Positions 45,268 through 55,086 of a stretch of 64,000 bases of DNA are shown one piece after another. Source of the DNA: Halarcobacter bivalviorum (lineage in GTDB: Bacteria; Campylobacterota; Campylobacteria; Campylobacterales; Arcobacteraceae); the NCBI RefSeq assembly GCF_003346815.1, contig NZ_CP031217.1, forward strand, positions 1,984,001 to 2,048,000. Reading direction: 5' to 3'. The notes beneath the pieces are model-generated. The model was given only the letters and a program-made list of their open reading frames with translations, had not been told where the DNA came from and did no database searches. A program made the position numbers and the translations under genes. Within the stretch, counting starts at the first letter, position 1. Each line of letters starts with the position of its first letter.

Positions 45268-45689
45268 TGAGTTTTTTACTTGTAAAACTTATTCATATTT
45301 TTTCAGTATTTATTTATGCAGGTTTTCTTTTTACTGATAATCTTATATTAATGAGAATGCAAAAAAGTCTAAGTGAAGAAAAGTATAAAGAAGTAAGAAG
45401 TTATTTTGCAAAATTAACAAGAGCAATTGTTCCAAAAGCTTTAGTTGTAGCTGTAATATCTGGAATCTACTTATTTCATATTAGTTTTGGAAACCTTCCA
45501 CCAGACTATAATTTCTCTTCTTTTCAAATCCTATTATCATTAAAAGCAGTTTTAGGATTATGGCTTGGGTTAAGGGGAGTTTTACAAGTATTTTTTGGAA
45601 TTCAACCTTTTGTATTTAAAGGTCATAGACTTCCATTTATTTTAGTTATTATGATTATATTTTTATCGCAGATAATGTATAGTGTTTAA
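45267..45689 (+). CDS. Four-helix membrane protein, CopD/DUF2269-like
   Basis: A 140-residue protein with four membrane segments. The first helix contains LVKLIHIFSVFIYAGFLFTDNL, a His-bearing pattern seen in CopD-like and DUF2269 proteins, and the second pair ends with the GLRGVLQ and PFILVIMIIFL helices. A haem- or copper-binding role is possible but unproven. Its ATG overlaps the preceding stop by one base, making it the last gene of the operon; a hairpin follows. Confidence 0.65.
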   Translation: MSFLLVKLIHIFSVFIYAGFLFTDNLILMRMQKSLSEEKYKEVRSYFAKLTRAIVPKALVVAVISGIYLFHISFGNLPPDYNFSSFQILLSLKAVLGLWLGLRGVLQVFFGIQPFVFKGHRLPFILVIMIIFLSQIMYSV

Positions 45690-45720
45690 TAGATAAAGCT
45701 TAGATAGCTTCATCTATTAA
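45686..45720. terminator. Hairpin between convergent operons
   Basis: TTAATAGATAAAGCT and AGCTTCATCTATTAA pair over 15 bp with one mismatch and a 5-nt loop, across the stop codons of the CopD-like gene and the DUF302 gene. It probably terminates both transcripts. Confidence 0.6.
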
Positions 45721-46080
45721 TTTATATAGAGTCTCTTGTGTTGTTTTTGCTAATGGTAATACAGACTGCTCAATTGGTCTAGCTAAATCCTCTACTGGAT
45801 TCATAACTACACTTGTTTGACCATCTTTGCTATACACAGAGATTTTACAAGGCATAATTGCAGATAGATTTCTATTTGCAGTTAAAAACTCTTTTGCAAC
45901 ACCAGGGTTACATACATCAAGAATTTGACACTCATCATCAAACTCTACACCCTTTGAGTTAAGAGTCTCTTTTACATTATGAATATGTAAAACACCAAAC
46001 TTATAGTTTGATGCTTTTTCACAAATTGTATCTACAACCTCTTGAACACTTTTTGAAGAATCTTTAATATATTGTTGCAT
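45700..46080 (-). CDS. DUF302 family protein
   Basis: A 126-residue protein of the DUF302 fold: GVLHIHNVKETLNSKGVEF near residue 29, ILDVCNPGVAKEFL, and LSAIMPCKISVYSKDGQTSVVMNP. I start at ATG 46080, preceded by AAAGGTTTTAAA; a start at 46110 would overlap purL. The two Cys (CNP and PCK) are typical of the family, whose role is unknown. It is 13 bp after purL. Confidence 0.85.
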   Translation of the reverse strand: MQQYIKDSSKSVQEVVDTICEKASNYKFGVLHIHNVKETLNSKGVEFDDECQILDVCNPGVAKEFLTANRNLSAIMPCKISVYSKDGQTSVVMNPVEDLARPIEQSVLPLAKTTQETLYKLIDEAI

Positions 46081-46093
46081 TTTAAAACCTTTA

Positions 46094-48307
46094 TTATAAG
46101 TCTTGTTCAATTACTTCTTTAAATCTATTGAAATATACTTTTTTAGCAGCATCTAACTCAACATAAATATCATTGATAGCAATTCTTCCACCACCAACTA
46201 ATCCAAGCTCAGTAAAACTCATACCTTTTGTTGTACAAAGTTTTTCAAATGCAGCTTTGTTTTCAGCACTTACTTCAACAACTGCTCTACTTAAAGTTTC
46301 AGAGAATAAATCTTTTTCATCAGCTAATTTAATATTTGCTTCTAAACCTTTGTTTCCAACAACTGCCATTTTTGCTAATGCAATTGCTAAACCACCAACA
46401 TTAACATCTTTTGCAGCTTTTAATAAACCTTGATTATTTGCTTCAATTACAGTATTCCATAAGTTAAGCTCTTTTGCAAAATCAACTTCTGGGTGAGTTC
46501 CTGCAACTTTTCCATATAGTTTTTTAAGATATAAAGATGCACCAAACTCAGATTTAGTATCACCTAAAAGATATAGAGTATTTCCATCTTCTTGTAAAGC
46601 TGATGGTAAAACTTTATTTTGGTCATCATTTACACCAACCATTGCAATTGCAGGTGTTGGGAATACACCAATTCCATTAGTTTCATTGTATAAAGATACA
46701 TTTCCACCAATTACTGGAGTATTTAACTCTTTACAAGCAGATTTAATACCTTCACAAGCTTGAGCAAATTGCCACATTACTTCAGGGTTTTGTGGGTTAC
46801 CAAAGTTAAGACAATCTGTAATTGCTTTAGGAGTAGCTCCTGTCATAGCAACATTTCTTCCAGATTCCATAACAGCTGCTGCTGCTCCAAGTTCAGGGTT
46901 AATATAACATTGTCTTGTATTACAATCAGCAGACATAGCTAAAGCTTTTCCTGTCTCTTTAATTCTAATTACAGAACCATCATTTTTACCTGGTCCTTTT
47001 ACAGTATTTGTTTGTACCATTGAATCATATTGATTATAAACCCAAGATTTATCCACTACTTCCATATCAGAGAATAATTTATCAAATGCTTCTTGATTTG
47101 AGATATTTTTATCTAAAGAGATTTCTGTAATATCATTTAAATATGCTGGTTTTGCAACTGGTCTATCTAAAACAGGTGCTTGCTCAGAAACTGGTTGAAC
47201 TGGAACATCAGCAACTTTTTCACCATGCCAGAATAGTTCCATATTTCCAGTACTTGTTACTTCACCAATTACAGCAACATCTAATTCCCATTTTTCAAAA
47301 ATTTCAATAATTTTTGGCTCTGCACCTTTTTTAGCACAAATTAACATTCTCTCTTGAGATTCTGATAACATGAAATCATAAGGAGTCATACCCTCTTCTC
47401 TAGCTGGTACTTTATCTAAATGCATAATCATACCTGAACCAGATCTTCCTGCCATCTCAAAAGAAGAAGAAGTAAGTCCTGCTGCACCCATATCTTGGAT
47501 ACCAACAATTAAATCCTCTTTAAATAGTTCTAAACAAGCTTCCAATAATAGTTTTTCAGTAAATGGATCTCCAACTTGAACAGTTGGTCTTTTTGATTCA
47601 GAATCTTCATCAAATGAAGCAGATGACATTACAGCTCCACCAAGTCCATCTCTACCAGTTTTACTTCCTACATACATAACTGGATTTCCGATACCTTCAG
47701 CTCTTCCATAGAAAATTTCATCAGCTTTTGCAATACCTAAGTTAAATGCATTAACTAGGTTATTTCCTGCATAACACTCTTCAAAGTTAGTTTGTCCACC
47801 AATAGTTGGAACTCCCATACAGTTACCATATCCACCGATACCAGCAACAACACCTCTTAATAAATATCTGTGTTTTTTAGCAGTTTCACTATCACCTTCA
47901 ATTCCAGCAAATTGAATTAAGTTCATACTTGCAACAGGTCTAGCACCCATTGTAAATACATCTCTCATAATTCCACCAACACCTGTTGCTGCTCCTTGAT
48001 ATGGTTCAATAAAAGATGGGTGATTGTGAGATTCCATTTTGAATACTGCTGCATAACCATCACCAATATCAATTACACCAGCATTTTCACCTGGACCTTG
48101 AATAACCCATGGTGCTTCTGTAGGGAAACCTTTTAAATATTTTCTACTTGATTTATAAGAACAGTGTTCAGACCACATTGCAGAGAAAATTCCAATCTCT
48201 ACATAGTTTGGTTCTCTTCCTAAAATTTCTTTGATATTTTCGAATTCTTCAAGTGTTAAAGAGTGTGCAAGTGCTATCTCTTCAAGATTCATCTCTTCTT
48301 TTTGCAT
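46094..48307 (-). CDS. purL: Phosphoribosylformylglycinamidine synthase subunit PurL
   Basis: The 737-residue small-type PurL catalyses the ATP-dependent FGAR-to-FGAM step with PurQ and PurS. It shows [14 protein letters not shown] near residue 43, [25 protein letters not shown] near residue 90, [18 protein letters not shown] near residue 265 and [10 protein letters not shown] further on. Length excludes the large fused form. AAGGCGGAAG stands before the ATG; an ATG five codons later is an alternative start. Confidence 0.97.
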   Translation of the reverse strand: MQKEEMNLEEIALAHSLTLEEFENIKEILGREPNYVEIGIFSAMWSEHCSYKSSRKYLKGFPTEAPWVIQGPGENAGVIDIGDGYAAVFKMESHNHPSFIEPYQGAATGVGGIMRDVFTMGARPVASMNLIQFAGIEGDSETAKKHRYLLRGVVAGIGGYGNCMGVPTIGGQTNFEECYAGNNLVNAFNLGIAKADEIFYGRAEGIGNPVMYVGSKTGRDGLGGAVMSSASFDEDSESKRPTVQVGDPFTEKLLLEACLELFKEDLIVGIQDMGAAGLTSSSFEMAGRSGSGMIMHLDKVPAREEGMTPYDFMLSESQERMLICAKKGAEPKIIEIFEKWELDVAVIGEVTSTGNMELFWHGEKVADVPVQPVSEQAPVLDRPVAKPAYLNDITEISLDKNISNQEAFDKLFSDMEVVDKSWVYNQYDSMVQTNTVKGPGKNDGSVIRIKETGKALAMSADCNTRQCYINPELGAAAAVMESGRNVAMTGATPKAITDCLNFGNPQNPEVMWQFAQACEGIKSACKELNTPVIGGNVSLYNETNGIGVFPTPAIAMVGVNDDQNKVLPSALQEDGNTLYLLGDTKSEFGASLYLKKLYGKVAGTHPEVDFAKELNLWNTVIEANNQGLLKAAKDVNVGGLAIALAKMAVVGNKGLEANIKLADEKDLFSETLSRAVVEVSAENKAAFEKLCTTKGMSFTELGLVGGGRIAINDIYVELDAAKKVYFNRFKEVIEQDL

Positions 48308-48345
48308 CTTCCGCCTTAAATTATGGTAGTTTATAATTAGAGGCG

Positions 48346-48351
48346 ATTATA
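48346..48351 (-). promoter_or_regulatory. -10 element of the purL promoter
   Basis: TATAAT on the minus strand, followed by CGCCTC, lies 39 bp before the purL ATG. Confidence 0.55.
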
Positions 48352-48375
48352 CAAAAAAAGCTCTTAGTATTTGTT

Positions 48376-49335
48376 TTAACCCTCAGCTAAGATTTTTACT
48401 TTATTATCTTTTAGCTCAATATATAGCTCTTTTTTCCCTACAAAAGTATAAAATTTTGTTTTATAATCTTCATCCATTATAACCTTATACATTTGCTTAT
48501 TTAATGAGTTTGGATAAGGAGCAATATTAATATTTGTAAACTCAATCTTTTTCTCTTCTTTTTTATTAAAAATTCTCTCTTTATATTTTGCAAAATTTTC
48601 TAAAGACATTCCATCATGTCTTCTAAAAGAATCAGAATAAAAATTTAAATACTCGTCTATATCAGATCTTTTCCAAGCATCTCTCCATTTGTAGATTGCT
48701 GCTAAAATTGTGCTTATCTCTTCTTTTGTAGTCTTTTTAAGATGTTCATCACTTATTAATAAAATAGATTTATCATAAGCAATACTCTCATCAATAATCT
48801 CTAGTTTATCATTATCTAAAGCTATACAACCTTTTGTAAACTCTTCTCTTTTTTCATTTAATGGCATTCCATGAATCCAGATACCATGTCCATTTTTATT
48901 TAATGTTTTATCAAAAGTATTTGGATAAGAAGTTACAAGGGCTAATGGTCCGTAAAATTGGTCTAGTTTTGTAAGTTTTTTTGTTAAAACATAAGCACCT
49001 TCAGGTGTTTTTAAATCCCCTTCTATCTGCTTATCTCCCTCTTTTTCTCCAACAATAATATTATCTTTTAAAAGAAGATTATAATCATCTTTTTCTACTT
49101 TAAATACTTTTAATTCTTTTTTTTGTTTTTCTGCAACTATAAGATATTCTTTAGATTCATAGTAACCATACTCAACATTTTTATTACTTAAGTAATTTTC
49201 CCAATACTCTTTTTTTACTAACTCTTTTTCAAGCTCTGCTTTTACAGCATCTAAGCCCTGTGTTCGATAGATATCTACTAAATCAGCAAATAAAAAAGTA
49301 AACATAAAAAATAAAAAAAGTACCGTTTTTTTCAT
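48376..49335 (-). CDS. L,D-transpeptidase-fold cell-wall peptidase (Csd6/Pgp2-like)
   Basis: I start at ATG 49335 behind GGGGATTTTG. The 319-residue product has a signal peptide (about 1-18), a YkuD-type domain with the catalytic HG...GCI arrangement (IWIHGMPLN, then TKGCIALDN), and a C-terminal NTF2-like domain (about 205-319, with YKWRDAWKRSDIDEYLNFYSD). This two-domain layout is that of H. pylori Csd6 and C. jejuni Pgp2, L,D-carboxypeptidases that trim peptidoglycan tetrapeptides and set helical shape. It is divergent from an M23 endopeptidase gene. Confidence 0.87.
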   Translation of the reverse strand: MKKTVLFLFFMFTFLFADLVDIYRTQGLDAVKAELEKELVKKEYWENYLSNKNVEYGYYESKEYLIVAEKQKKELKVFKVEKDDYNLLLKDNIIVGEKEGDKQIEGDLKTPEGAYVLTKKLTKLDQFYGPLALVTSYPNTFDKTLNKNGHGIWIHGMPLNEKREEFTKGCIALDNDKLEIIDESIAYDKSILLISDEHLKKTTKEEISTILAAIYKWRDAWKRSDIDEYLNFYSDSFRRHDGMSLENFAKYKERIFNKKEEKKIEFTNINIAPYPNSLNKQMYKVIMDEDYKTKFYTFVGKKELYIELKDNKVKILAEG

Positions 49336-49378
49336 CAAAATCCCCAAAAATTTTATTAACTCTTCAAGTTGCGGATTG

Positions 49379-49384
49379 TATAAT
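49379..49384 (+). promoter_or_regulatory. -10 element of the M23 peptidase gene
   Basis: TATAAT preceded by TG lies 31 bp before the GTG start at 49416, inside the 80-bp gap between the divergent peptidase genes. Confidence 0.55.
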
Positions 49385-49415
49385 AATTTTTCTAATTTTA
49401 GTATAAAGAAGTCAT

Positions 49416-50606
49416 GTGAAGAAAATCATTTTATTAATTTTTGTGTTTTTAAGCTCTTTTGTTTTTGCAAAAGAGGTAAAAGAGTTAAGTTGGCCAAAAG
49501 GGGAAACCTTTTTAACATTTTTAGAACAATATAAAATCCCTCAATCTTTATATTTTGATCTACAAAAAGAGGATAAAGAGTTATGTTCTGAGATAAATGC
49601 AGGTATTTCATATCATTTACTTTTAGATGAAGATAATAGTTTAAATCAAGTTTTAATCCCTGTATCTGAAGATATTCAACTTCATATAGCTAAACAAAAA
49701 GATGGTACTTATAAATTCCAAACCTTACCTATTTCATATCAAGAGATTGAAGAGACTTTAGTTTTAGAAACTTCACACTCACCATACATTGATATTATGA
49801 AGAAAACAAATAATAGAAATCTTGCAAATGAACTTATTCGTGCTTTTAAATCAAGTGTTAACTTTAGAGGAATGCAAAAAGGTGATTTTGTTGTAATTAA
49901 ATATAAACAAAAAATAAGACTTGGGAAATATTTTGGACAACCTGAAATTATTGCTGCGATGGTTGAGATAAATGGAGATAATAACTTTATTTTTAGACAT
50001 GAAAGAGATGGTCAATATTATGATATAAATGGTAAAAGTTTGACAAATTTTACGTTTAAAACTCCAGTTACTTATTCAAGAATTTCTAGTAAATTTCAAA
50101 AAAGAAGATTTCACCCTGTTTTAAAAAGATATAGAGCTCACTTAGGAGTAGACTATGCAGCTCCTAGAGGAACAAAAATCTATGCTGCTGCTGATGGAAG
50201 AATCACTTTTAGAGGAAGAAAAGGTGGATATGGGAATACAATTATAATCCAACATAAAGATGGATTAAGAACACTTTATGCTCACCAACATAAATTTAAA
50301 GGTGGTTTAAGAAGTGGAAGCAAAGTTAAAAAAGGTCAACATATTGGATATGTAGGAAGTACAGGATTAAGTTCTGGACCACACTTGCACTTAGGTTTAT
50401 ATAGAAATGGACAAGCAATTGATCCTTTAAGAATCATAAAGGTTACGAAGAGTAAACTTAAAGGAAATGAGAAAAAAGTTTTTATAGAGTATGCAAAAAC
50501 TATGTCTAATAGATTAAAAGGTCATACAAAAGAGTTAAATGTGTTAATTCCAACTAAGCTTGAAGACCCTACTTTAAGCTCTCCAATTTCAATTAGGAAT
50601 ATTTAA
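49416..50606 (+). CDS. M23 family metallopeptidase (Csd3/HdpA-like)
   Basis: A 396-residue secreted or membrane-linked peptidase with a signal peptide (1-18, ending FVFA), an N-terminal region to about 220 that could hold inhibitory or LysM-like domains, and a LytM zinc domain: HLGVDYAAPRGTKIYAA near residue 245, YGNTIIIQHKDG, TLYAHQHK and HLHLGLYRNG. Start is GTG. Length and layout resemble H. pylori Csd3 (DD-endopeptidase/carboxypeptidase). mgtE overlaps its stop by one base. Confidence 0.88.
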   Translation: MKKIILLIFVFLSSFVFAKEVKELSWPKGETFLTFLEQYKIPQSLYFDLQKEDKELCSEINAGISYHLLLDEDNSLNQVLIPVSEDIQLHIAKQKDGTYKFQTLPISYQEIEETLVLETSHSPYIDIMKKTNNRNLANELIRAFKSSVNFRGMQKGDFVVIKYKQKIRLGKYFGQPEIIAAMVEINGDNNFIFRHERDGQYYDINGKSLTNFTFKTPVTYSRISSKFQKRRFHPVLKRYRAHLGVDYAAPRGTKIYAAADGRITFRGRKGGYGNTIIIQHKDGLRTLYAHQHKFKGGLRSGSKVKKGQHIGYVGSTGLSSGPHLHLGLYRNGQAIDPLRIIKVTKSKLKGNEKKVFIEYAKTMSNRLKGHTKELNVLIPTKLEDPTLSSPISIRNI

Positions 50607-51958
50607 TGTCAGAACAAAGAGTTATAACTGATGCTGTTGAACTTCTAAATAAGATAGAAGACCTTCATCCCAGTGATATAGCTTACTCTTTAAAAAAAAT
50701 TCACTCTGATAATAGTGCAACTTTCTTTGACACAATCAAAAAAATCCCAGAAGAGTTTCTAGGAGAAGTAATTCTTGAGCTTCCTGAATATCTAAGAGAA
50801 GATGTTTATGAAGAACTTTCTATTAAGCAACTTACAGAAGCTGTTGATGAACTAGATTCTGATGATGCAACAGATATTATTCAAGAGATTGAAGGTATTG
50901 ACCAAAACAAAGCAAAAGAGGTTTTTAAAGGTTTAGAAGAGGAAGACCAAGAAGAGATTAACTGGCTTAAAAGATATAACCAAGATGAAGCTGGTTCTTA
51001 TATGCAAACAGAGCTTTTCTCTGCAAATATTAAAGAGAGTATTCAAGACTCAATTAATAGACTAAAAGAGGGAAAAGAGAAAGATGAATTAGAGAATATT
51101 CACCAAGTTTTTATTATAAATGATGATAAAAAACTTCTTGCTTCTATTTTACTTGAAGACTTAATTATTTTTGATTTTTCAAAAACTTATGAAGAGATAC
51201 TTAATTCCCATGAAGAGAATAAATTTAGACCTTTTGTAGTACAAGATAAAGATGATATTGATGATGTAGCAAAACAGTTTGAAAAATATGACCTTTCTGT
51301 TGTTGCGGTTGTAGGTTATCAAGGTATGCTAATGGGTAGAATTACTTCGGATGATATCTTAGATGTAATCGAAGAAAATGCAACAGAACAAATGTACCAA
51401 TTAGCAGGGGTTGATGATGATTTCGAGCATGATGATAACCTATTTACAATTGCAAAAAAAAGAGGGTTTTGGCTATTTTTAAATCTTGGTACTGCCATTT
51501 TAGCTTCACTTGTAATTGGTCTTTTTGATGAAACAATTCAATCATATGTAGCACTTGCGATTTTAATGCCAATCGTTGCTTCAATGGGTGGAAATGCTGG
51601 AACTCAAACTCTTGCCGTTATGGTTAGGCAAATGGCTTTAGGAGATATTGATTTTGATAATAGTAAAAGTGCTATAAAAAAAGAAGTAGTTATCTCTTTA
51701 TTAAATGGTTTGGTTTTTGCTTTAGTTATTGGTCTAATTGCTTGGGTTTGGTTTGATAAAGCCTTACTTGGTTTAGTAATTGCAATGTCAATGATAATAA
51801 ATCTATTTAGTGCTGGTTTCTTTGGGGCTTCAATTCCTCTTTTACTTAAAAAGTTTAATATAGACCCTGCTATTGGAAGTACAGTATTACTTACAACAGT
51901 AACAGATATTGTAGGTTTTTTCAGTTTCTTAATGCTAGCGAAAGTTATCTTGCTATAA
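50606..51958 (+). CDS. mgtE: MgtE-type magnesium transporter
   Basis: The 450-residue channel has an N-terminal helical MgtE_N domain (to about 130, with LEEEDQEEINWLKRY), two CBS domains (about 135-260) and five C-terminal membrane segments containing PIVASMGGNAGTQTLAVMVRQ and FGASIPLLLKKFNIDPAIGS. It takes up Mg2+ and is gated by cytoplasmic Mg2+. The ATG overlaps the preceding stop, which would couple it to the wall peptidase gene. Confidence 0.95.
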   Translation: MSEQRVITDAVELLNKIEDLHPSDIAYSLKKIHSDNSATFFDTIKKIPEEFLGEVILELPEYLREDVYEELSIKQLTEAVDELDSDDATDIIQEIEGIDQNKAKEVFKGLEEEDQEEINWLKRYNQDEAGSYMQTELFSANIKESIQDSINRLKEGKEKDELENIHQVFIINDDKKLLASILLEDLIIFDFSKTYEEILNSHEENKFRPFVVQDKDDIDDVAKQFEKYDLSVVAVVGYQGMLMGRITSDDILDVIEENATEQMYQLAGVDDDFEHDDNLFTIAKKRGFWLFLNLGTAILASLVIGLFDETIQSYVALAILMPIVASMGGNAGTQTLAVMVRQMALGDIDFDNSKSAIKKEVVISLLNGLVFALVIGLIAWVWFDKALLGLVIAMSMIINLFSAGFFGASIPLLLKKFNIDPAIGSTVLLTTVTDIVGFFSFLMLAKVILL

Positions 51959-51982
51959 AAAGTAAGCTTTAAAGCTTACTTT
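51959..51982. terminator. Perfect palindrome between mgtE and folE
   Basis: A 24-bp perfect palindrome (AAAGTAAGCTTT followed by its complement) lies between convergent genes and covers the last codons of folE. It folds as a 9-bp stem and should act as a terminator on both strands, although T-runs are short. Confidence 0.65.
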
Positions 51983-52548
51983 CTTAATGATGAGTTTACA
52001 ATTGAAAGAAACTCATCTTTTGTTTTTTTATCTTTTTTAAATAATCCTCTTAGTGCAGAAGTTACAGTAGTAGAACAAATCTTTTCAACTCCTCTCATCT
52101 CCATACACATATGTCTTGCATCAATCATAACTGCAACACCTTTTGGATTTAATGCTTTATGTAAAGCATCACAAATTTGTTCTGTCATCTGCTCTTGTAT
52201 CTGTAATCTTCTAGCAAAAACATCTACAACTCTTGGAATCTTAGAAAGCCCAACTACTTTTCCATCTGGAATATAAGCCACATGTGCTTTTCCGATAATT
52301 GGTAACATATGGTGTTCACACATTGAATAAAATTCAATATCTTTTATTACAACCATTTCATCATTTGAGCTTGTAAATAGTGCTGAATTAATAATATCTT
52401 CAGGGTTTTGTTTATATCCCCCACACATAAATTCAAAAGCTTTTCTAACTCTACTTGGAGTTTTTTCTAAACCTTCTCTATTTACATCTTCACCAATATA
52501 CTCTAAAATATTTTTAACAGAGTTTTCAAACTCTAACTCTTTACTCAT
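51976..52548 (-). CDS. folE: GTP cyclohydrolase I
   Basis: The 190-residue FolE makes dihydroneopterin triphosphate for folate. It contains the zinc Cys and His in [33 protein letters not shown] and MEMRGV, all invariant family parts. It lies 11 bp after the GspF-like gene on the same strand, so it may be transcribed with the secretion cluster although unrelated in function. Confidence 0.97.
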   Translation of the reverse strand: MSKELEFENSVKNILEYIGEDVNREGLEKTPSRVRKAFEFMCGGYKQNPEDIINSALFTSSNDEMVVIKDIEFYSMCEHHMLPIIGKAHVAYIPDGKVVGLSKIPRVVDVFARRLQIQEQMTEQICDALHKALNPKGVAVMIDARHMCMEMRGVEKICSTTVTSALRGLFKKDKKTKDEFLSIVNSSLRK

Positions 52549-52559
52549 AAAAAATCCTC

Positions 52560-53744
52560 TTAAGTTCTTAATATATCACCTATACTCCAAAGTGGAACAA
52601 ATATTGCTAATATTAACCAAACAATAAGTGCCATAATCAAAATAAAAAATATAGGTTCTATAAATATAGAAAAAATTTCTACTTTTTCATTAAATCTTTT
52701 TTTATAGATAGTTCTAATTTCATAGCTTGTTTTCTCTAAAGAGTTTGATATTTCAGCTGTTTTTATAATATTTAAAACAACCTCATCAAAGATATTTGCT
52801 TTTTTAAAACTTTGGTAAATAGATTTACCACTTTTAAGGGAACTATCAATTCGTGTAATTCTATCTAAAAAGTATTTGTTGTTTATTAAAGTTTTACACT
52901 TATTAATAGTTTCATTAAACTCATATCTTGAAAGAAGCAAACTATGTACAAGATAAAAGAATCTATACAAGATTCTATATCTATATATTTGACTTATTAA
53001 AGGCAAGGATAAAAACAGCTTTTTATCTAAAAAATATCTTAATTTTTCATTCCTTTTGTAAATTGTAACTATTAGAAAAACAATTAAAATAACTAATGAA
53101 ATAAGAAGAAAAAAATATTGTTCAAAAAGGCTTTTAATAAAAAATAGACTTTTTGTAGCAAGAGTTATTTTTATATCATTTTGAAGAAACATACTCTCAA
53201 ATTTTGGAACAACATAATTAAAAATTCCAATAAGTGCAAAAATAAAAGAGACAACAAGAATCAAAGGGTAAGCAAAAACCTTTTTTATACTTCTTTTTAG
53301 CTCTTCCTCTTCTTTTAATATCTCATATAAAATATTTATATGTTTCTTAGGATTTCCACTATCTTGAATAATTTTAAAAAGAGTTATAATAAAAGAGTCA
53401 AAAGCAAACTCTTTTAACTTATCACTTATATTTATATGATTTGAAAAGCTATATTTTAAACTCTTTAGAAATTGACTTATCTGCTCATTGCTTGCTGAAT
53501 TTATTAAAATATCAAAGGCTTCATCAAATAAGATATTAGCTTCCAACATCAAATTTAACTCATATAAAATATCTATTAAGACTCTATTATATATTTTCTG
53601 TTTGCTCTTAAAAATATTAAAAAAATCAAAACTCTTTTTTATACTAATTATATTTTTAGGAAGTTCTTTATTAAGGTACTGTTTTTCACTAAGATATTTT
53701 GTTTTAATCTTATTATTCTCTTGATATTTAACTATATATTTCAT
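52560..53744 (-). CDS. Type II secretion F-type inner-membrane protein (CtsF-like)
   Basis: A 394-residue GspF/PilC-family protein with three membrane segments (about 165-185, 215-235, and the C-terminal 365-390). Two repeated F domains are visible, with [17 protein letters not shown] in the first and [19 protein letters not shown] in the second. It anchors the ATPase in the membrane. By order it corresponds to C. jejuni ctsF, needed for DNA uptake. It is 1 bp after the E-type ATPase gene. Confidence 0.85.
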   Translation of the reverse strand: MKYIVKYQENNKIKTKYLSEKQYLNKELPKNIISIKKSFDFFNIFKSKQKIYNRVLIDILYELNLMLEANILFDEAFDILINSASNEQISQFLKSLKYSFSNHINISDKLKEFAFDSFIITLFKIIQDSGNPKKHINILYEILKEEEELKRSIKKVFAYPLILVVSFIFALIGIFNYVVPKFESMFLQNDIKITLATKSLFFIKSLFEQYFFLLISLVILIVFLIVTIYKRNEKLRYFLDKKLFLSLPLISQIYRYRILYRFFYLVHSLLLSRYEFNETINKCKTLINNKYFLDRITRIDSSLKSGKSIYQSFKKANIFDEVVLNIIKTAEISNSLEKTSYEIRTIYKKRFNEKVEIFSIFIEPIFFILIMALIVWLILAIFVPLWSIGDILRT

Positions 53745-53745
53745 C

Positions 53746-55086
53746 TTAAGAACTTATTACTTTATATAACTCTTTTAGTGTAGTTTTTTGCTCTTCAACT
53801 TTTTTTAATCCATCATCTAAAATTCTTTTAAAGTTAAGTTTTTTTAAATAGTTTTCAATCTTGATTAAAAAGTCATCTTCCATCAAATATTTTTTTATCT
53901 TTTCATTAATTTTTAAACTCTCAGCAATACCTATTCTTCCTAAAAAACCTTTAAAATTACACTTTTCACACCCTTTTTCATTACAAGTACATAATTTTAG
54001 AACTAATCTTTGAGAGATAATATACCTTAAGGTACTTACCAATAAAAATTTGTCTGCTTTTAAATCTATTAATCTTGATATAGTTTCAATACTTGAGTTT
54101 GCATGAATTGAAGCTAAAACTAAATGTCCAGTTAAGGAAGCTTGTAATGCTATAGATAAAGAAAAAGCATCTCTTATTTCCCCGATGAGAATAATATCAG
54201 GGTCTTGTCTTAAAATATTTTTTAATACACTTTTAAAGCCTAAATCAATCTCTTCATTTATATTGATTTGTTGTACTTGTTCAATTTTATATTCAACTGG
54301 GTCTTCTATAGTTATGATTTTTCTATTTTGAGAATTCAATTGTTTGATTAAAGAATATAAAGTTGTACTTTTCCCACTTCCTGTAGGTCCTGTAATTAGA
54401 ATAAGTCCTTCTTTTAAACAAAGAATCTCTTTAAAACTTTTTATTATATGAGAAGAGAAATTTAAATTATCAAAACTATCTTTTACATTTAGGTTATCTA
54501 ATATTCTAATAACAATTGATTCTCCACTTATTGTTGGCATTGTTGAAACTCTAAAATCAATTTTCTCAAAACTAAATCTACCATCTTGAGGATTTCTTAT
54601 TTTTGTAATATCTAATCTTGATAACATCTTTATATAAGAACTTATACTTTTAAAGAACTCTTTTTCAAAAATATAAAAACTCTTTAGTTCTCCATCTATT
54701 CTAAAACGAATAAGCATACTTATTTCTAAAGTTTCAAAGTGAATATCACTAACTCTTAAGATAAGTGCTTTAGTTAATAGATGATTAAAAAACTCCTCCA
54801 TTTTTAAAGGATTAATCTCTTTTTGTCTTAACAACTCTTTACTTAGTTTAAAAAGTTTTATTCTGCTTTTTATATCACTTAAAAAAAACTCTATCTCTTT
54901 TTGCTCTATCTCTATTTCTTCAATAATTAAATTAAGTGCTAATAAAGAATGATCAGAGTTTTTACAAACAAAAAACTTACAATAAATTCCATCATTTGAG
55001 ATTGGTAAAACTAAGGCTTTTTTTAAACTACTTATTTCAAAACTATTTACATAATCATAATTTATTAAGTGTTTATAGAGATTCAT
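53746..55086 (-). CDS. Type II secretion/pilus E-type ATPase (CtsE-like)
   Basis: A 446-residue GspE/PilB-type ATPase with Walker A GPTGSGKSTTLYSL near residue 228, Walker B ILIGEIRD, the Asp box DPVEYKIEQV, and the four-Cys zinc knot CTCNEKGCEKCNFKGFLGR near residue 400. The N-terminal domain is shorter than in classical GspE. It powers pilin-like assembly. It overlaps the preceding membrane-protein gene by 14 bp. C. jejuni CtsE in the natural transformation locus is the likely counterpart. Confidence 0.9.
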   Translation of the reverse strand: MNLYKHLINYDYVNSFEISSLKKALVLPISNDGIYCKFFVCKNSDHSLLALNLIIEEIEIEQKEIEFFLSDIKSRIKLFKLSKELLRQKEINPLKMEEFFNHLLTKALILRVSDIHFETLEISMLIRFRIDGELKSFYIFEKEFFKSISSYIKMLSRLDITKIRNPQDGRFSFEKIDFRVSTMPTISGESIVIRILDNLNVKDSFDNLNFSSHIIKSFKEILCLKEGLILITGPTGSGKSTTLYSLIKQLNSQNRKIITIEDPVEYKIEQVQQININEEIDLGFKSVLKNILRQDPDIILIGEIRDAFSLSIALQASLTGHLVLASIHANSSIETISRLIDLKADKFLLVSTLRYIISQRLVLKLCTCNEKGCEKCNFKGFLGRIGIAESLKINEKIKKYLMEDDFLIKIENYLKKLNFKRILDDGLKKVEEQKTTLKELYKVISS

